Assembly (NCBI GenBank): GCA_903906425.1
Contig: CAIVKH010000076.1
Coordinates: forward strand, 1-38,944
DNA length: 38,944 nucleotides
Source: an uncultured bacterium
GTDB taxonomy: Bacteria > Verrucomicrobiota > Kiritimatiellia > CAIVKH01
Direction of reading: 5' to 3'
Positions 15,626 to 24,833 of the stretch are shown in pieces (the stretch's first letter is position 1; the number at the start of each line of letters is the position of its first letter). Position numbers and translations under genes: made by a program. Under the pieces are notes generated by a model. That model had not been told where the DNA came from. It worked only from the letters and a program-made list of their open reading frames with translations, and did no database searches.

Positions 15626-15792
15626 TCTTCATGTGTGGTGCGCCGCGGCTCAATTGAAATTCATCGTGTTCAAGTCGTGATTTGCGGGCGCACAACGGCC
15701 GCACGCGGCGTTTCTTTTCTTCACCTTTCCGGTCCGGCTTCCTTTGTTGGTGGTTCGGGCTTCAGTCGGAGTCCGTCGCGCGTCTGGAAGAT

Positions 15793-15808
15793 CCCGCCTG
15801 ATGGCGGG
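15793..15808. other. Short GC hairpin
   Basis: CCCGCC-TGAT-GGCGGG forms a perfect 6-bp stem with a tetraloop. It has no T-run on either side, so it is not a convincing intrinsic terminator. It lies just before array G. Confidence 0.5.
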
Positions 15809-15822
15809 AATGCAAACGGCTT

Positions 15823-15901
15823 TTCCAATCGTTGGAGGTTTGCGCTTCGGTGTTCTCCAATGATTGGAAATTTCGGCGTCGCAAAGTTCCAATGATTGGA
15901 A
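15823..15901. repeat. Palindrome array G: three copies, 32-bp period
   Basis: Copies are at 15823-15837 (TTCCAATCGTTGGAG, imperfect), 15855-15869 (one arm base changed) and 15887-15901 (perfect, G centre). The array ends 18 bp beyond the stop of the sigma-54 regulator gene. Confidence 0.93.
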
Positions 15902-15918
15902 GTGACGGCGGGGAATTT

Positions 15919-17382
<1,464 letters not shown>

Positions 17383-17416
17383 TCGGGCATCAGGTTTCAG
17401 GTTTCGCGGCCGGGAG

Positions 17417-19399
17417 TCACGCCGGAAGTTCCATGGTGGCGACGGGCAGCGTCAGCGTGATGCTCGTGCCGCGCGGGCCGGAATCGAGGGCGATGCGCCC
17501 GTTGTGATCGGCGACGGTGCGCTGGGCGATCGGCAGGCCGAGGCCCATGCCGCGCGGCTTGGTGGTGCAAAACGGCGAGAAGATCTTGTCGCGAATGTCC
17601 GGCGCGATGCCGTGGCCGTTGTCGCGGATGGTGATCGCAACCTGGTCGCGGCCGTCGGCGACGGCGGCGCTGATCTGGATTTCAGGATCGGGATGGTTGT
17701 CCAGCGCCTCGGCGGCATTACGGATGACATGGCCCAGCGCGGTGGCCAGCGCCTTCGAGTCGCCGCGCACGGTGGGAAGATTTTCGTCGAGCTTGAGCGC
17801 GAGGCGGACCTTCTGGCGCTGCTGTTCGGGCAGGGTTTCGTCAAGGGCCTGGCGGATGAGCTGGCGCGCGTCCACGCGGCCGAACCGCAGCGTCGGCGGC
17901 TGCGCGAAATTCTGGATCTGCTCGATGATGCTGTTGAGCCGCTCGACTTCGCGGACCACCAGCACCGAGAAGTCGGCGCGGAATTCCTTGTCCTCATAGC
18001 GCTCGGGCAGAAGCTGCGCGAAGGTCTTGATCGTGACCAGCGGATTGCGGACCTCGTGCGACATGCTTGCGGCAAGTTCGTTCCAGAACGCGGCGCGTTC
18101 GAGCTGCTCCTGTTTGTCCTGCATCTGCCGCTGCAGCGTGATGTCCTGGATGAGCACGACCGCGCCGAGGCGCGTGCCGTCGGCGCCGAGCGGGCGGGCC
18201 TGGACGCTGAGAGCGCGCTTGGTGAGCGGGTCGGTCCACGCCTGCGGCAGCTCGGTGGATTCGCCGCGCAGCGCGCGCCGGAGAAAATCGGCCAGGCGGC
18301 TGCCGAGAAATTCCACGGGCTGGTTGAGGGCGCGGGCGGCGGTGATTTGCAGGATGCTTTCCGCGGCGGTGCTGAACCAGCGGACGATGCCGCCGGCGTC
18401 GGCGGCGACGACGCCGGTGGGCAGGGCGTGCAGCAGCGTTTCGGCCAGCGATTTTTCGAGGCGGACCTCCTCGTGGAGCAGCGCGTTTTCGAGCGCGGTG
18501 GAGGCGTGCTCGACGGCGTTGCTGATTTCCTCGAGGTCATCGAGCGTGTAGGGAAGTCCCGTGGCCCGCGGCCCGACGAAGAGCCAGCCGAGCAGCCGGC
18601 CGCGGCCGTGGAGCGGCGCGATGACCTCGGCGGAGAGCAGTTCGAGCGTCTCGGAAAGCATCCGGCGCGAGGCGTGATCAACCACGTGGGCGAGGGTCAG
18701 CGAGCAGACGAGCTGCGCGCGGCGTTCGAGCCAGCCGACCAGCGCGGTGTCGGCGGCGTATTCGAGTTTCTCGATGCCGGAGAGGCACTGGAAGCTGGCG
18801 CGGAGGCGGTACGGACCGCCCGCGCGCGCCGCGGAAAAAATTCCCGCGCGCGTCGCGCCGGCAATCCCGGCGACGCCTTCGAGGATGCTTTCGAGCATCA
18901 GGTCGGGCCGGTCGAAATGCCGCAGCGCGCGGGAGAGCTGCCGCAACTGCTGCGGCTGTGTGGCGCGCTCGCGCTGCTGCTGCGGGGGCGCGGCCGGCTG
19001 CATCGCCTCGGCGCGCGAAAGCTCGAGCTGCTGCGAAAGCTGGAGGTGGTCGAAGGCGCGGCGGACGGTCTGGCGCAGGGTGCGCGCATCGGTGTCCAGC
19101 GGCAGCGCGGCATAGACGCCGCCCTGTTCGGCCTCGATGAGCGGGTCGCTGCGGTCCTCGCCCAGCACGATGAAGACGCAGTCGGCGGCGACGGTCATGA
19201 GCGCGGCGGCCTCGCCGTGCTCGCGCGGGCCGCGCAGGTCCAGCAGCACGACGGACGGCCCGTACTGCCGGTGCAGCTGCTGCCACTGCGGCGTGGTGCC
19301 GACGGTGTGGAGGCGCGCGGCGGACTGGAGCGCGCCGGTGAAGCGCGAGGCGAGATCCTCGTCGCGCGTGAAGAGGATGGCGGAGGGCAATGCGTTCAT
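17417..19399 (-). CDS. Soluble GAF/PAS histidine kinase with N-terminal pseudo-receiver
   Basis: 660 residues and no membrane segment. Residues 1-120 resemble a receiver fold (SVVLLDLRGPREHG) but the active-site pattern is poor. A Gln/Ala-rich linker follows, then a GAF domain (about 160-310), a PAS domain (about 325-430, ending VVLIQDITLQRQ), the HisKA helix with phosphoacceptor His in MSHEVRNPLVTIKTFAQLLP (near 448), and a complete HATPase (NAAEALDNHP, IRDNGHGIAP, GMGLGLPIAQ). The ATG has CCGGGAG 9 nt upstream. Directly before the sigma-54 regulator, it is its most likely cytoplasmic kinase. Confidence 0.9.
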   Translation of the reverse strand: MNALPSAILFTRDEDLASRFTGALQSAARLHTVGTTPQWQQLHRQYGPSVVLLDLRGPREHGEAAALMTVAADCVFIVLGEDRSDPLIEAEQGGVYAALPLDTDARTLRQTVRRAFDHLQLSQQLELSRAEAMQPAAPPQQQRERATQPQQLRQLSRALRHFDRPDLMLESILEGVAGIAGATRAGIFSAARAGGPYRLRASFQCLSGIEKLEYAADTALVGWLERRAQLVCSLTLAHVVDHASRRMLSETLELLSAEVIAPLHGRGRLLGWLFVGPRATGLPYTLDDLEEISNAVEHASTALENALLHEEVRLEKSLAETLLHALPTGVVAADAGGIVRWFSTAAESILQITAARALNQPVEFLGSRLADFLRRALRGESTELPQAWTDPLTKRALSVQARPLGADGTRLGAVVLIQDITLQRQMQDKQEQLERAAFWNELAASMSHEVRNPLVTIKTFAQLLPERYEDKEFRADFSVLVVREVERLNSIIEQIQNFAQPPTLRFGRVDARQLIRQALDETLPEQQRQKVRLALKLDENLPTVRGDSKALATALGHVIRNAAEALDNHPDPEIQISAAVADGRDQVAITIRDNGHGIAPDIRDKIFSPFCTTKPRGMGLGLPIAQRTVADHNGRIALDSGPRGTSITLTLPVATMELPA

Positions 19400-19522
19400 G
19401 GCGACAACTCCCGGATTTGTAGTTTGCGGCCGGCGGGCCGGACCTGGGGCCTGGCAGCGGGGCGGAGCATTAATTTGTGATGAAGAGAACTATTTGATGA
19501 GAAGTTCACCGTGCTGCGGAGC

Positions 19523-19569
19523 TTCCAATGACTGGAAAAGTCCGCGGCGGCGGTTTCCAATGATTGGAA
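19523..19569. repeat. Palindrome array H: two copies, 32-bp period
   Basis: Copies are at 19523-19537 (TTCCAATGACTGGAA, one change) and 19555-19569 (perfect). The array lies in the 196-bp gap between two kinase genes, 27 bp beyond the stop of the membrane kinase gene. Confidence 0.93.
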
Positions 19570-19595
19570 ATGTGCGGGCATGGCGCAGGGCGGGT

Positions 19596-22088
19596 TCACG
19601 CGGGCTTCTCCTCCGCGTGGAGCGGCAGCAGGAGGTGGAAGGCGGTGCCGCGGCCGGGGGCGCTCTCGACGTCAATGAGGCCGCCGTGCTCGGTGATGAT
19701 GCCGTGGGAGACGCTGAGGCCCAGGCCGGTGCCGGAGCTCTTGGTGGTGTAGAACGGGTCGAAGATGTGGAGCAGGTCGCCGGGGGCGATGCCGATGCCG
19801 GTGTCCCGGATGCTGAGCCGGATCCACAGCTCGCCGCGGACGGTGGAGCGGGCGGACTCGCCCTCGCGGGGCACGGCCGTGTTGGCGGTGGACAGGGTCA
19901 GCGTGCCGCCGGCCGGCATGGCGTCCACGGCGTTGAGCACAAAGTTGACGATGGACTGGTGGAGCAGATCGGCGTCGCCGCGGATGCGGTCGCGGGACGC
20001 CTCCCATTTCTGCACGAGCGTGACGTGGTGCTGTTTCAGTCGCTGCTGGAGGAAGCGCATCGTGTTCTCGACGGCGGAGTGCAGGTGCATCGGCACCAGC
20101 AGCGGCTTGGCGGGGCGGGCAAAACGCAGGAGCTGGTTGACGATGGTGTCAATGCGCTGGACTTCGGAGCCGACCAGATCGGAGAAGCCGCCGCGGAATT
20201 CGGGGTCGTCGTAGCGCTCGCCGAGCAGCTGCGTGAAAGTCTTGAGCGTTTGCAGCGGGTTCTTGATTTCGTGGGCCATGCCGGCGGCGAGCGTGCCCAT
20301 GCTGGCGAGGCGGTCGCTGCGGCGCACCTGCGATTCGAGGCGCTTGAGCGCGGTGACATCGTGGAAGACAAGGAGGGCGCCGAGCAGCTGGCCTTTCGAG
20401 CCGTGGAACAGCGAGCCGCCGGCGCGAATCGCAATTTGTTCGTCACGCGATTCGGGATTGAGCGTGATCTCCTGCTCGCGAATGCTCGTGCTGGATGCGA
20501 ATACGTCGTTGAACATCTGCGCCAGCGGGGCGGGCAACCGCTCGACCGGCTGGCCGACAATGCTGGACCATTCCAGCCCGGTGAGGCGCTGCGCTTCGCG
20601 GTTGAAAACGGTGACGCGGCGGTCGGGGCCGGCGGCGGCGACGCCGCTGACGAGGTGTTCGAGGAGGTTCTTGGTGTAAATCGCGTTGTCCTGGACCTGC
20701 GTGTAGAGCTTGGAGTTTTCGAGGGCGACGCCGAGGTGGTTGGCGAGCACCTGCAACATGTCGAGTTCCGGCATGGCATAGATGCGGCCGCTGCGGCGCG
20801 GGCCCAGCAGCATGAGCGCGTCAATGTTGTTCTTGGTCTCGACACCAACGGCGACGGACACGCCGAAACTTTCGAGGCTTCGGCCCGCGTCGGCGAGCGC
20901 CGCGCTGTAGGTGTAGCGCGGGAGCAAATCCAGCGAAAGCGGCTGACGATGGTCTCTCAGGATGGTCACCAACGGGTCGGTTGCCGGCACAATCACCGGA
21001 GCCTCGGCGGGGGGATAGGTCTGCTTGAAGACGCCGTCGTCGCGCAGCAGAATCACGATGCGATCCGCGCCGACGCCGGCGGCGATGACGGAGGAAAATT
21101 GCGCGAAGAGTTCCTCGATGGTGGAAATGGAACTCAAAACGCGGAGGCCGCTGTTGAGCACGGCGGTCGCGTTGAACGCGCGCGTGGCGCCGGTGAGGCG
21201 GTTGGTGAACTGCTGGAATTTCCCGTGGGCGGGCGCGACGGAGAGCGCGACGGTGGCCGTGGCGGCCAGATGCGCGAGCGGGAGCTGTGTCTGGAGCACC
21301 GAGCGCACGAGCCAGTCCACGGGCAGCCAGACGGCGGCATAGACCAAGCCGAGATAAACGGCCAGCAGCGCGTAGGCGGCGGCGCGGCTGAAGACCTGCG
21401 GCACGTCGAGGATGCGGCGCGTGGCGATGCCGTAGGCGATGAAGCCGTCAATGACCAGCACCGACAGCGGGAGGAACTGGCCGAGTTCCTGATTTCCCAC
21501 AATGATCGGCGCGATGAAAAGCATGATGCCGCAGAAAACGCCGAAGCCGGTGGCCATGAGAATGAATTCCAGTTCGGTGCGCGGCAGGCCGGTGGACCGG
21601 CGGAGATCGCGCGCATAATTCCAGATCAGATAAACGAAAGACGCCACGAAATAGAATGTGAAGAGTTTCAGGCCGGGGCCGTAGATGGGCACGCCGACGG
21701 ACTGGCCCGGCTCCGGCAATTTTGCGCCGGCGAGGAACCAATGCGTCTGGCAGAGAATGATCGCGCCGACGGCGAAAACCTGAAACAGGACCGACCGCGC
21801 GAGAATTTCCCGCCAGCCGCGCTTCGAAACGATGGAGAGCCGGAGCAGGTTGAGCGCCCAAGGAATCATTGCCGCCGCTGCAGAGGTCTGGCGGATCCAG
21901 AACGCGAGCGCGGTTTCGTTGGACGGCATGGAGCCGAAGGCGAAACAGAAAAGCCATGCGGCAAGTGTGATTGAAAGGATGAGAAAGACCTGGTTGGCGG
22001 GCCGCTTTGCCTTGGTCATCAGCACGACCAGGCCGATGGCCAGGTCGAAGGCCAGCGAGCTGAAAATGCAGAGTTGGAAAATATTCAC
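19596..22088 (-). CDS. Membrane histidine kinase with seven-helix sensor, GAF and PAS domains
   Basis: 830 residues. The N-terminal 270 residues hold about seven to eight membrane helices (for example FDLAIGLVVLM, VFLILSITLAAWLFCFAFG, YALLAVYLGLVYAAVWLPVD), a 7TM-type sensor. Next come a GAF domain (about 310-460), a PAS domain (about 465-590), HisKA with MAHEIKNPLQTLKTFTQLLG (His near 605) and a full HATPase ending GTGLGLSVSHGIITEHGG. The layout resembles PrsK-type kinases of exosortase systems, but no exosortase gene is present, so this is architecture only. The start is a GTG overlapping the ketosynthase stop (GTGA, 22085-22088), implying coupling. The sigma-54 regulator two genes downstream is a plausible target. 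Confidence 0.9.
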   Translation of the reverse strand: MNIFQLCIFSSLAFDLAIGLVVLMTKAKRPANQVFLILSITLAAWLFCFAFGSMPSNETALAFWIRQTSAAAAMIPWALNLLRLSIVSKRGWREILARSVLFQVFAVGAIILCQTHWFLAGAKLPEPGQSVGVPIYGPGLKLFTFYFVASFVYLIWNYARDLRRSTGLPRTELEFILMATGFGVFCGIMLFIAPIIVGNQELGQFLPLSVLVIDGFIAYGIATRRILDVPQVFSRAAAYALLAVYLGLVYAAVWLPVDWLVRSVLQTQLPLAHLAATATVALSVAPAHGKFQQFTNRLTGATRAFNATAVLNSGLRVLSSISTIEELFAQFSSVIAAGVGADRIVILLRDDGVFKQTYPPAEAPVIVPATDPLVTILRDHRQPLSLDLLPRYTYSAALADAGRSLESFGVSVAVGVETKNNIDALMLLGPRRSGRIYAMPELDMLQVLANHLGVALENSKLYTQVQDNAIYTKNLLEHLVSGVAAAGPDRRVTVFNREAQRLTGLEWSSIVGQPVERLPAPLAQMFNDVFASSTSIREQEITLNPESRDEQIAIRAGGSLFHGSKGQLLGALLVFHDVTALKRLESQVRRSDRLASMGTLAAGMAHEIKNPLQTLKTFTQLLGERYDDPEFRGGFSDLVGSEVQRIDTIVNQLLRFARPAKPLLVPMHLHSAVENTMRFLQQRLKQHHVTLVQKWEASRDRIRGDADLLHQSIVNFVLNAVDAMPAGGTLTLSTANTAVPREGESARSTVRGELWIRLSIRDTGIGIAPGDLLHIFDPFYTTKSSGTGLGLSVSHGIITEHGGLIDVESAPGRGTAFHLLLPLHAEEKPA

Positions 22089-23191
22089 GGTCGCCGCACC
22101 CGTTCCAAAATCACGCTCGTATTTCCGCCGCCCATTCCGTGGACATTGATCAAAACCCGCCGCAGGGCGATGTGCCGCGCGCTGCCGGAGACATAATCCA
22201 GATCGCAGCGCGGGTCGGGATGTTCGTGGTTGGCCGTCGGCGGGACGAGGTTGTCGCGCAGCGCGAGCGCGGCGCAGGCCATTTGCAGCGGGCCGGCGGA
22301 TGAAAGCGGATTGCCGGTGCAGCCTTTGATCGAGCTGACGGGAATGCGGTAAGCGTGTTCGCCGAGCGCGTGTTTGATGGCCTCGGTTTCGGCCACGTCG
22401 AGTTCGCGGTCGCTCGGGCCGTGGGCGCAGACATAATCTATGTCGGAAGGAATGCAGCGCGCGTTGGCCAGCGCCATGCGAATGGTGTCGCGAAGTCCGT
22501 CGCCGCCGCGGCCGCCGCGCGGATCGTTGGCGGAGGCGTGGCCGGTGATTTCGCCCCAGATGGTCGCGCCGCGATCAATCGCGTGGTCGAGGCTCTCCAG
22601 GATGACGAAGCCGGAGCCTTCGGAGAGAATTCCGCCGGTGCGGTCGCGATCAAACGGCCTGCTGGCGTGGGCGGGATCGCCGTGAAACGGCTCGATCATC
22701 CGCGATGCGGCCATGATCGCGAGGGCGTGGTTGGTGATCGGCGCGTCGGCACCGCTGGCGACCGCGTGCGGCTGCGACGCGCTCACGGCATAAGGGCTGG
22801 CTTTTTTCGGGCCGTGTTTGATGAGGCGTTCCTGGCTGCGTTCGATGATATCGAATGCGCTGCTGCTCACGCCGATGAATGCGGGCACCGGCTCGCTCAT
22901 TTTCAATTCGTCTTCGCGGATGCGCGAGTGCGCGACGGCCATCTTCGCCGCGGCGATGCAGAGCTGCGCGTGGCGGCCCATCCGCTGCGGCTTCATTTCG
23001 GGCGGGACGAATTCGTCCACGTTGAAGTTGGAAATTTCGCCGGCGATGTTGACCGGGAAATCGGTCGTGTCGAAAAGCGTGATACGTTTGACGCCGCTGC
23101 GGCCGGCCAGCAGCGACTCCCAGAAGGCGTCAATGCCGATGCCGTTGGCAGCAAGCACTCCAAAACCTGTAATGACGGCGCGATGTCTCAT
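22085..23191 (-). CDS. Ketosynthase-like protein (FabF type) lacking the active-site cysteine segment
   Basis: 368 residues, about 40 shorter than FabF. The thiolase fold is recognisable from MRHRAVITGFGVLAANGIGI through SRPFDRDRTGGILSEGSGFV to NVHGMGGGNTSVIL. The central segment that normally carries the nucleophile (TACxTG-type) is missing: the chain runs from SASQPHA straight to VASGADAPITNH (residues 137-155), in frame. The first catalytic His is present (AHGPSD, 257), but the second is replaced by Asn (KGCTGN instead of KSxTGH, residue 294). The protein therefore cannot perform normal condensation. It may be a chain-length-factor or scaffold type partner, or a repurposed fold. ATG 23191 fits the family; the longer frame to 23260 enters array I. 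It leads the kinase operon. Confidence 0.85.
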   Translation of the reverse strand: MRHRAVITGFGVLAANGIGIDAFWESLLAGRSGVKRITLFDTTDFPVNIAGEISNFNVDEFVPPEMKPQRMGRHAQLCIAAAKMAVAHSRIREDELKMSEPVPAFIGVSSSAFDIIERSQERLIKHGPKKASPYAVSASQPHAVASGADAPITNHALAIMAASRMIEPFHGDPAHASRPFDRDRTGGILSEGSGFVILESLDHAIDRGATIWGEITGHASANDPRGGRGGDGLRDTIRMALANARCIPSDIDYVCAHGPSDRELDVAETEAIKHALGEHAYRIPVSSIKGCTGNPLSSAGPLQMACAALALRDNLVPPTANHEHPDPRCDLDYVSGSARHIALRRVLINVHGMGGGNTSVILERVRRP

Positions 23192-23254
23192 GTCCGCTTC
23201 GCAAGCACATAAACTTCGCGGCCCGAAAAATCCCCCTGGCGTCTCGCGCGTCTT

Positions 23255-23301
23255 TTTCAATCATTGGAAATTCACGGGATCCCGGTTTCCAATCATTGGA
23301 A
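23255..23301. repeat. Palindrome array I: two copies, 32-bp period, divergent region
   Basis: Copies are at 23255-23269 (TTTCAATCATTGGAA, one change) and 23287-23301 (perfect, continuing with A's). It lies between two divergent genes, 64 bp from the ketosynthase ATG, so it is not at a gene end here. Confidence 0.93.
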
Positions 23302-23385
23302 AAAGCGCCGTCGCATTTTTTGTCCGCACCCGGTTGAACGGATTTTTCAACGGTCAACCGCGAAGGGACAGTAGCTGGTGTACAA

Positions 23386-23427
23386 AATTGAACAACCAAA
23401 AATGAACAGTGTTCAAGAATGTTCAAC
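23386..23427. promoter_or_regulatory. Candidate activator-binding site built on TGAACA/TGTTCA
   Basis: A perfect dyad TGAACA-G-TGTTCA lies at 23403-23415. It is flanked by half sites TTGAACA (about 23388) and ATGTTCAA (23419-23426). The cluster is about 75-100 bp upstream of the sigma-54 promoter match at 23489, the usual place for an enhancer-binding-protein site. The local NtrC-family regulator is an obvious candidate to bind it, but this is inference. Confidence 0.45.
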
Positions 23428-23488
23428 CCGCGGCACAATTAGTGGGGTATTTCAGCGCGATGCCACCAGCAATTGGGATTGGAAGACT

Positions 23489-23504
23489 TGGCAAGGTCCA
23501 TGCT
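23489..23504 (+). promoter_or_regulatory. Sigma-54 promoter match for the FadL-type gene
   Basis: TGGCAAGGTCCATGCT has GG at -24 and GC at -12 with the correct 10-bp interval, and matches TGGCAC-N5-TTGC at most positions. The predicted start is near 23515, giving a leader of about 25 nt to ATG 23541. Confidence 0.5.
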
Positions 23505-23540
23505 ATGTGTTGCAGGCAGAAGAAAATTCAGGAGGAGATC

Positions 23541-24833
23541 ATGAGAAGTAATGTTCTGGTTCGGTGCGCAGGCGTTGCAGCAGCGTTCGCCGGTTCGATC
23601 GTTTTGGCCGATGGTTTCCGCAATCCGCCCGACGGCGCGCTCTCGCTGGGCCGCATCGGCGGCACCTACGCGCAGATTGATGACGCCTCGACCGTGAGCC
23701 GGAATCCCGCGAACATGACCGACATCAAGCAGCCGGAATATTGCGTCTCGGTCACGCTCGGCTACGGCGAGAAGAAATTCACGCGGCCCTCCGAAGTCGC
23801 CGCGACCGGGGCGGGCGGTTCGTTCGACACGACGGCCAAATCCGTGAACAACTTCGCCGCGCTGCCCGACGTGTATGTCGTCTATCCGCTGCAGGAAAAA
23901 CTCGTCGCCGGTTTTGCGCTCACGACTCCGTTCGGCCGCTCCACCACGTGGGACAAGGACAACAGCCTTTTCCGCTACACCGCGCCGTATTATTCGCAGC
24001 TCATCGGCATCAACGCGAACCCGAACATCGCGCTGAAAATCAACGACAGCATTTCGTTCGCCGCCGGCGTTGACGTGCTCTGGTCGTCGCTCGACATCAA
24101 ACAGGTTTATCCGTGGTCCGCGGTCACCGGAAACCCCGCGTCGCCCGACGGCGATTCGGAAATGTACGGCGATGGCGTTGGCTTCGGCGGAAACGCAGCG
24201 CTTAATTTCAAGGTGACCGGCAAACAGAAAATCTCGCTTTCCTACCGCTCGCCGATCAGCGTCCACTATGACGGCACCACGAAAATCACGGAAATTCCCG
24301 CCGGTCTCCCTCCGCCGCTGTCCGGCGTCACCCACAGCAGCTCGTTCGGCTCCGACGTCACTTTCCCGGCTGTCGCCGCCATCGCCTACGGAATCGAACT
24401 GACCGAGACCGTCCGAGTCGAAGCCGATGTCGAATGGGTGCAGCATTCCACGTTCGACGATCTCACCGTGGACGCGGGCAGCAACAACGTGCTGCTGCCG
24501 GCGTCAACACTGCCGGGCAACTGGACCGACACGTGGACCTACGGGCTCGGCGCAGACTGGAAATTCGCGCCGGAATGGACGGCCCGCGCCGGCTGGATTC
24601 ACCTCGACACGCCGATTCCCGAAACCACCCAGATTCCGTCCATCGCCGAACAGGACCAGAACGTCGCCTCGATTGGCCTCGGATGGGCAGGCAAGAACCG
24701 TCGTGTGGATCTGGCCTACGCCTATGGCTTCTTGAGCAGCCGCCACGTGGACAACAACGCCAATCCGCTTTACGACGGCACCTACGATTTCAATTCGCAG
24801 CTCCTGGCCTTGTCCTATGACAGCAAATTCTGA
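23541..24833 (+). CDS. FadL/OMPP1-family outer-membrane transport protein
   Basis: 430 residues with a signal peptide (VRCAGVAAAFAGSIVLA). The mature N-terminus DGFRNPPDGALSLGRIGGTY and the SRNPANMTDI segment are typical of FadL N-terminal hatch regions. The rest alternates short amphipathic strands ending in an aromatic C-terminus (LLALSYDSKF), a porin signal. FadL homologues move long-chain fatty acids or other hydrophobic compounds across the outer membrane. AGGAGGAGATC precedes ATG 23541; the open frame upstream to 23409 is not needed. A sigma-54 promoter candidate lies just upstream. The next gene overlaps its end by 17 bp. The divergent ketosynthase-like gene hints at a shared lipid theme. 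Confidence 0.9.
   Translation: MRSNVLVRCAGVAAAFAGSIVLADGFRNPPDGALSLGRIGGTYAQIDDASTVSRNPANMTDIKQPEYCVSVTLGYGEKKFTRPSEVAATGAGGSFDTTAKSVNNFAALPDVYVVYPLQEKLVAGFALTTPFGRSTTWDKDNSLFRYTAPYYSQLIGINANPNIALKINDSISFAAGVDVLWSSLDIKQVYPWSAVTGNPASPDGDSEMYGDGVGFGGNAALNFKVTGKQKISLSYRSPISVHYDGTTKITEIPAGLPPPLSGVTHSSSFGSDVTFPAVAAIAYGIELTETVRVEADVEWVQHSTFDDLTVDAGSNNVLLPASTLPGNWTDTWTYGLGADWKFAPEWTARAGWIHLDTPIPETTQIPSIAEQDQNVASIGLGWAGKNRRVDLAYAYGFLSSRHVDNNANPLYDGTYDFNSQLLALSYDSKF

Noticed and set aside
15793-15808. Intrinsic terminator at the GC hairpin
   Set aside because: No T-run follows on either strand.
19137-21974. Long plus-strand frame (945 codons)
   Set aside because: Antisense to two well-supported histidine kinases; no domain seen.
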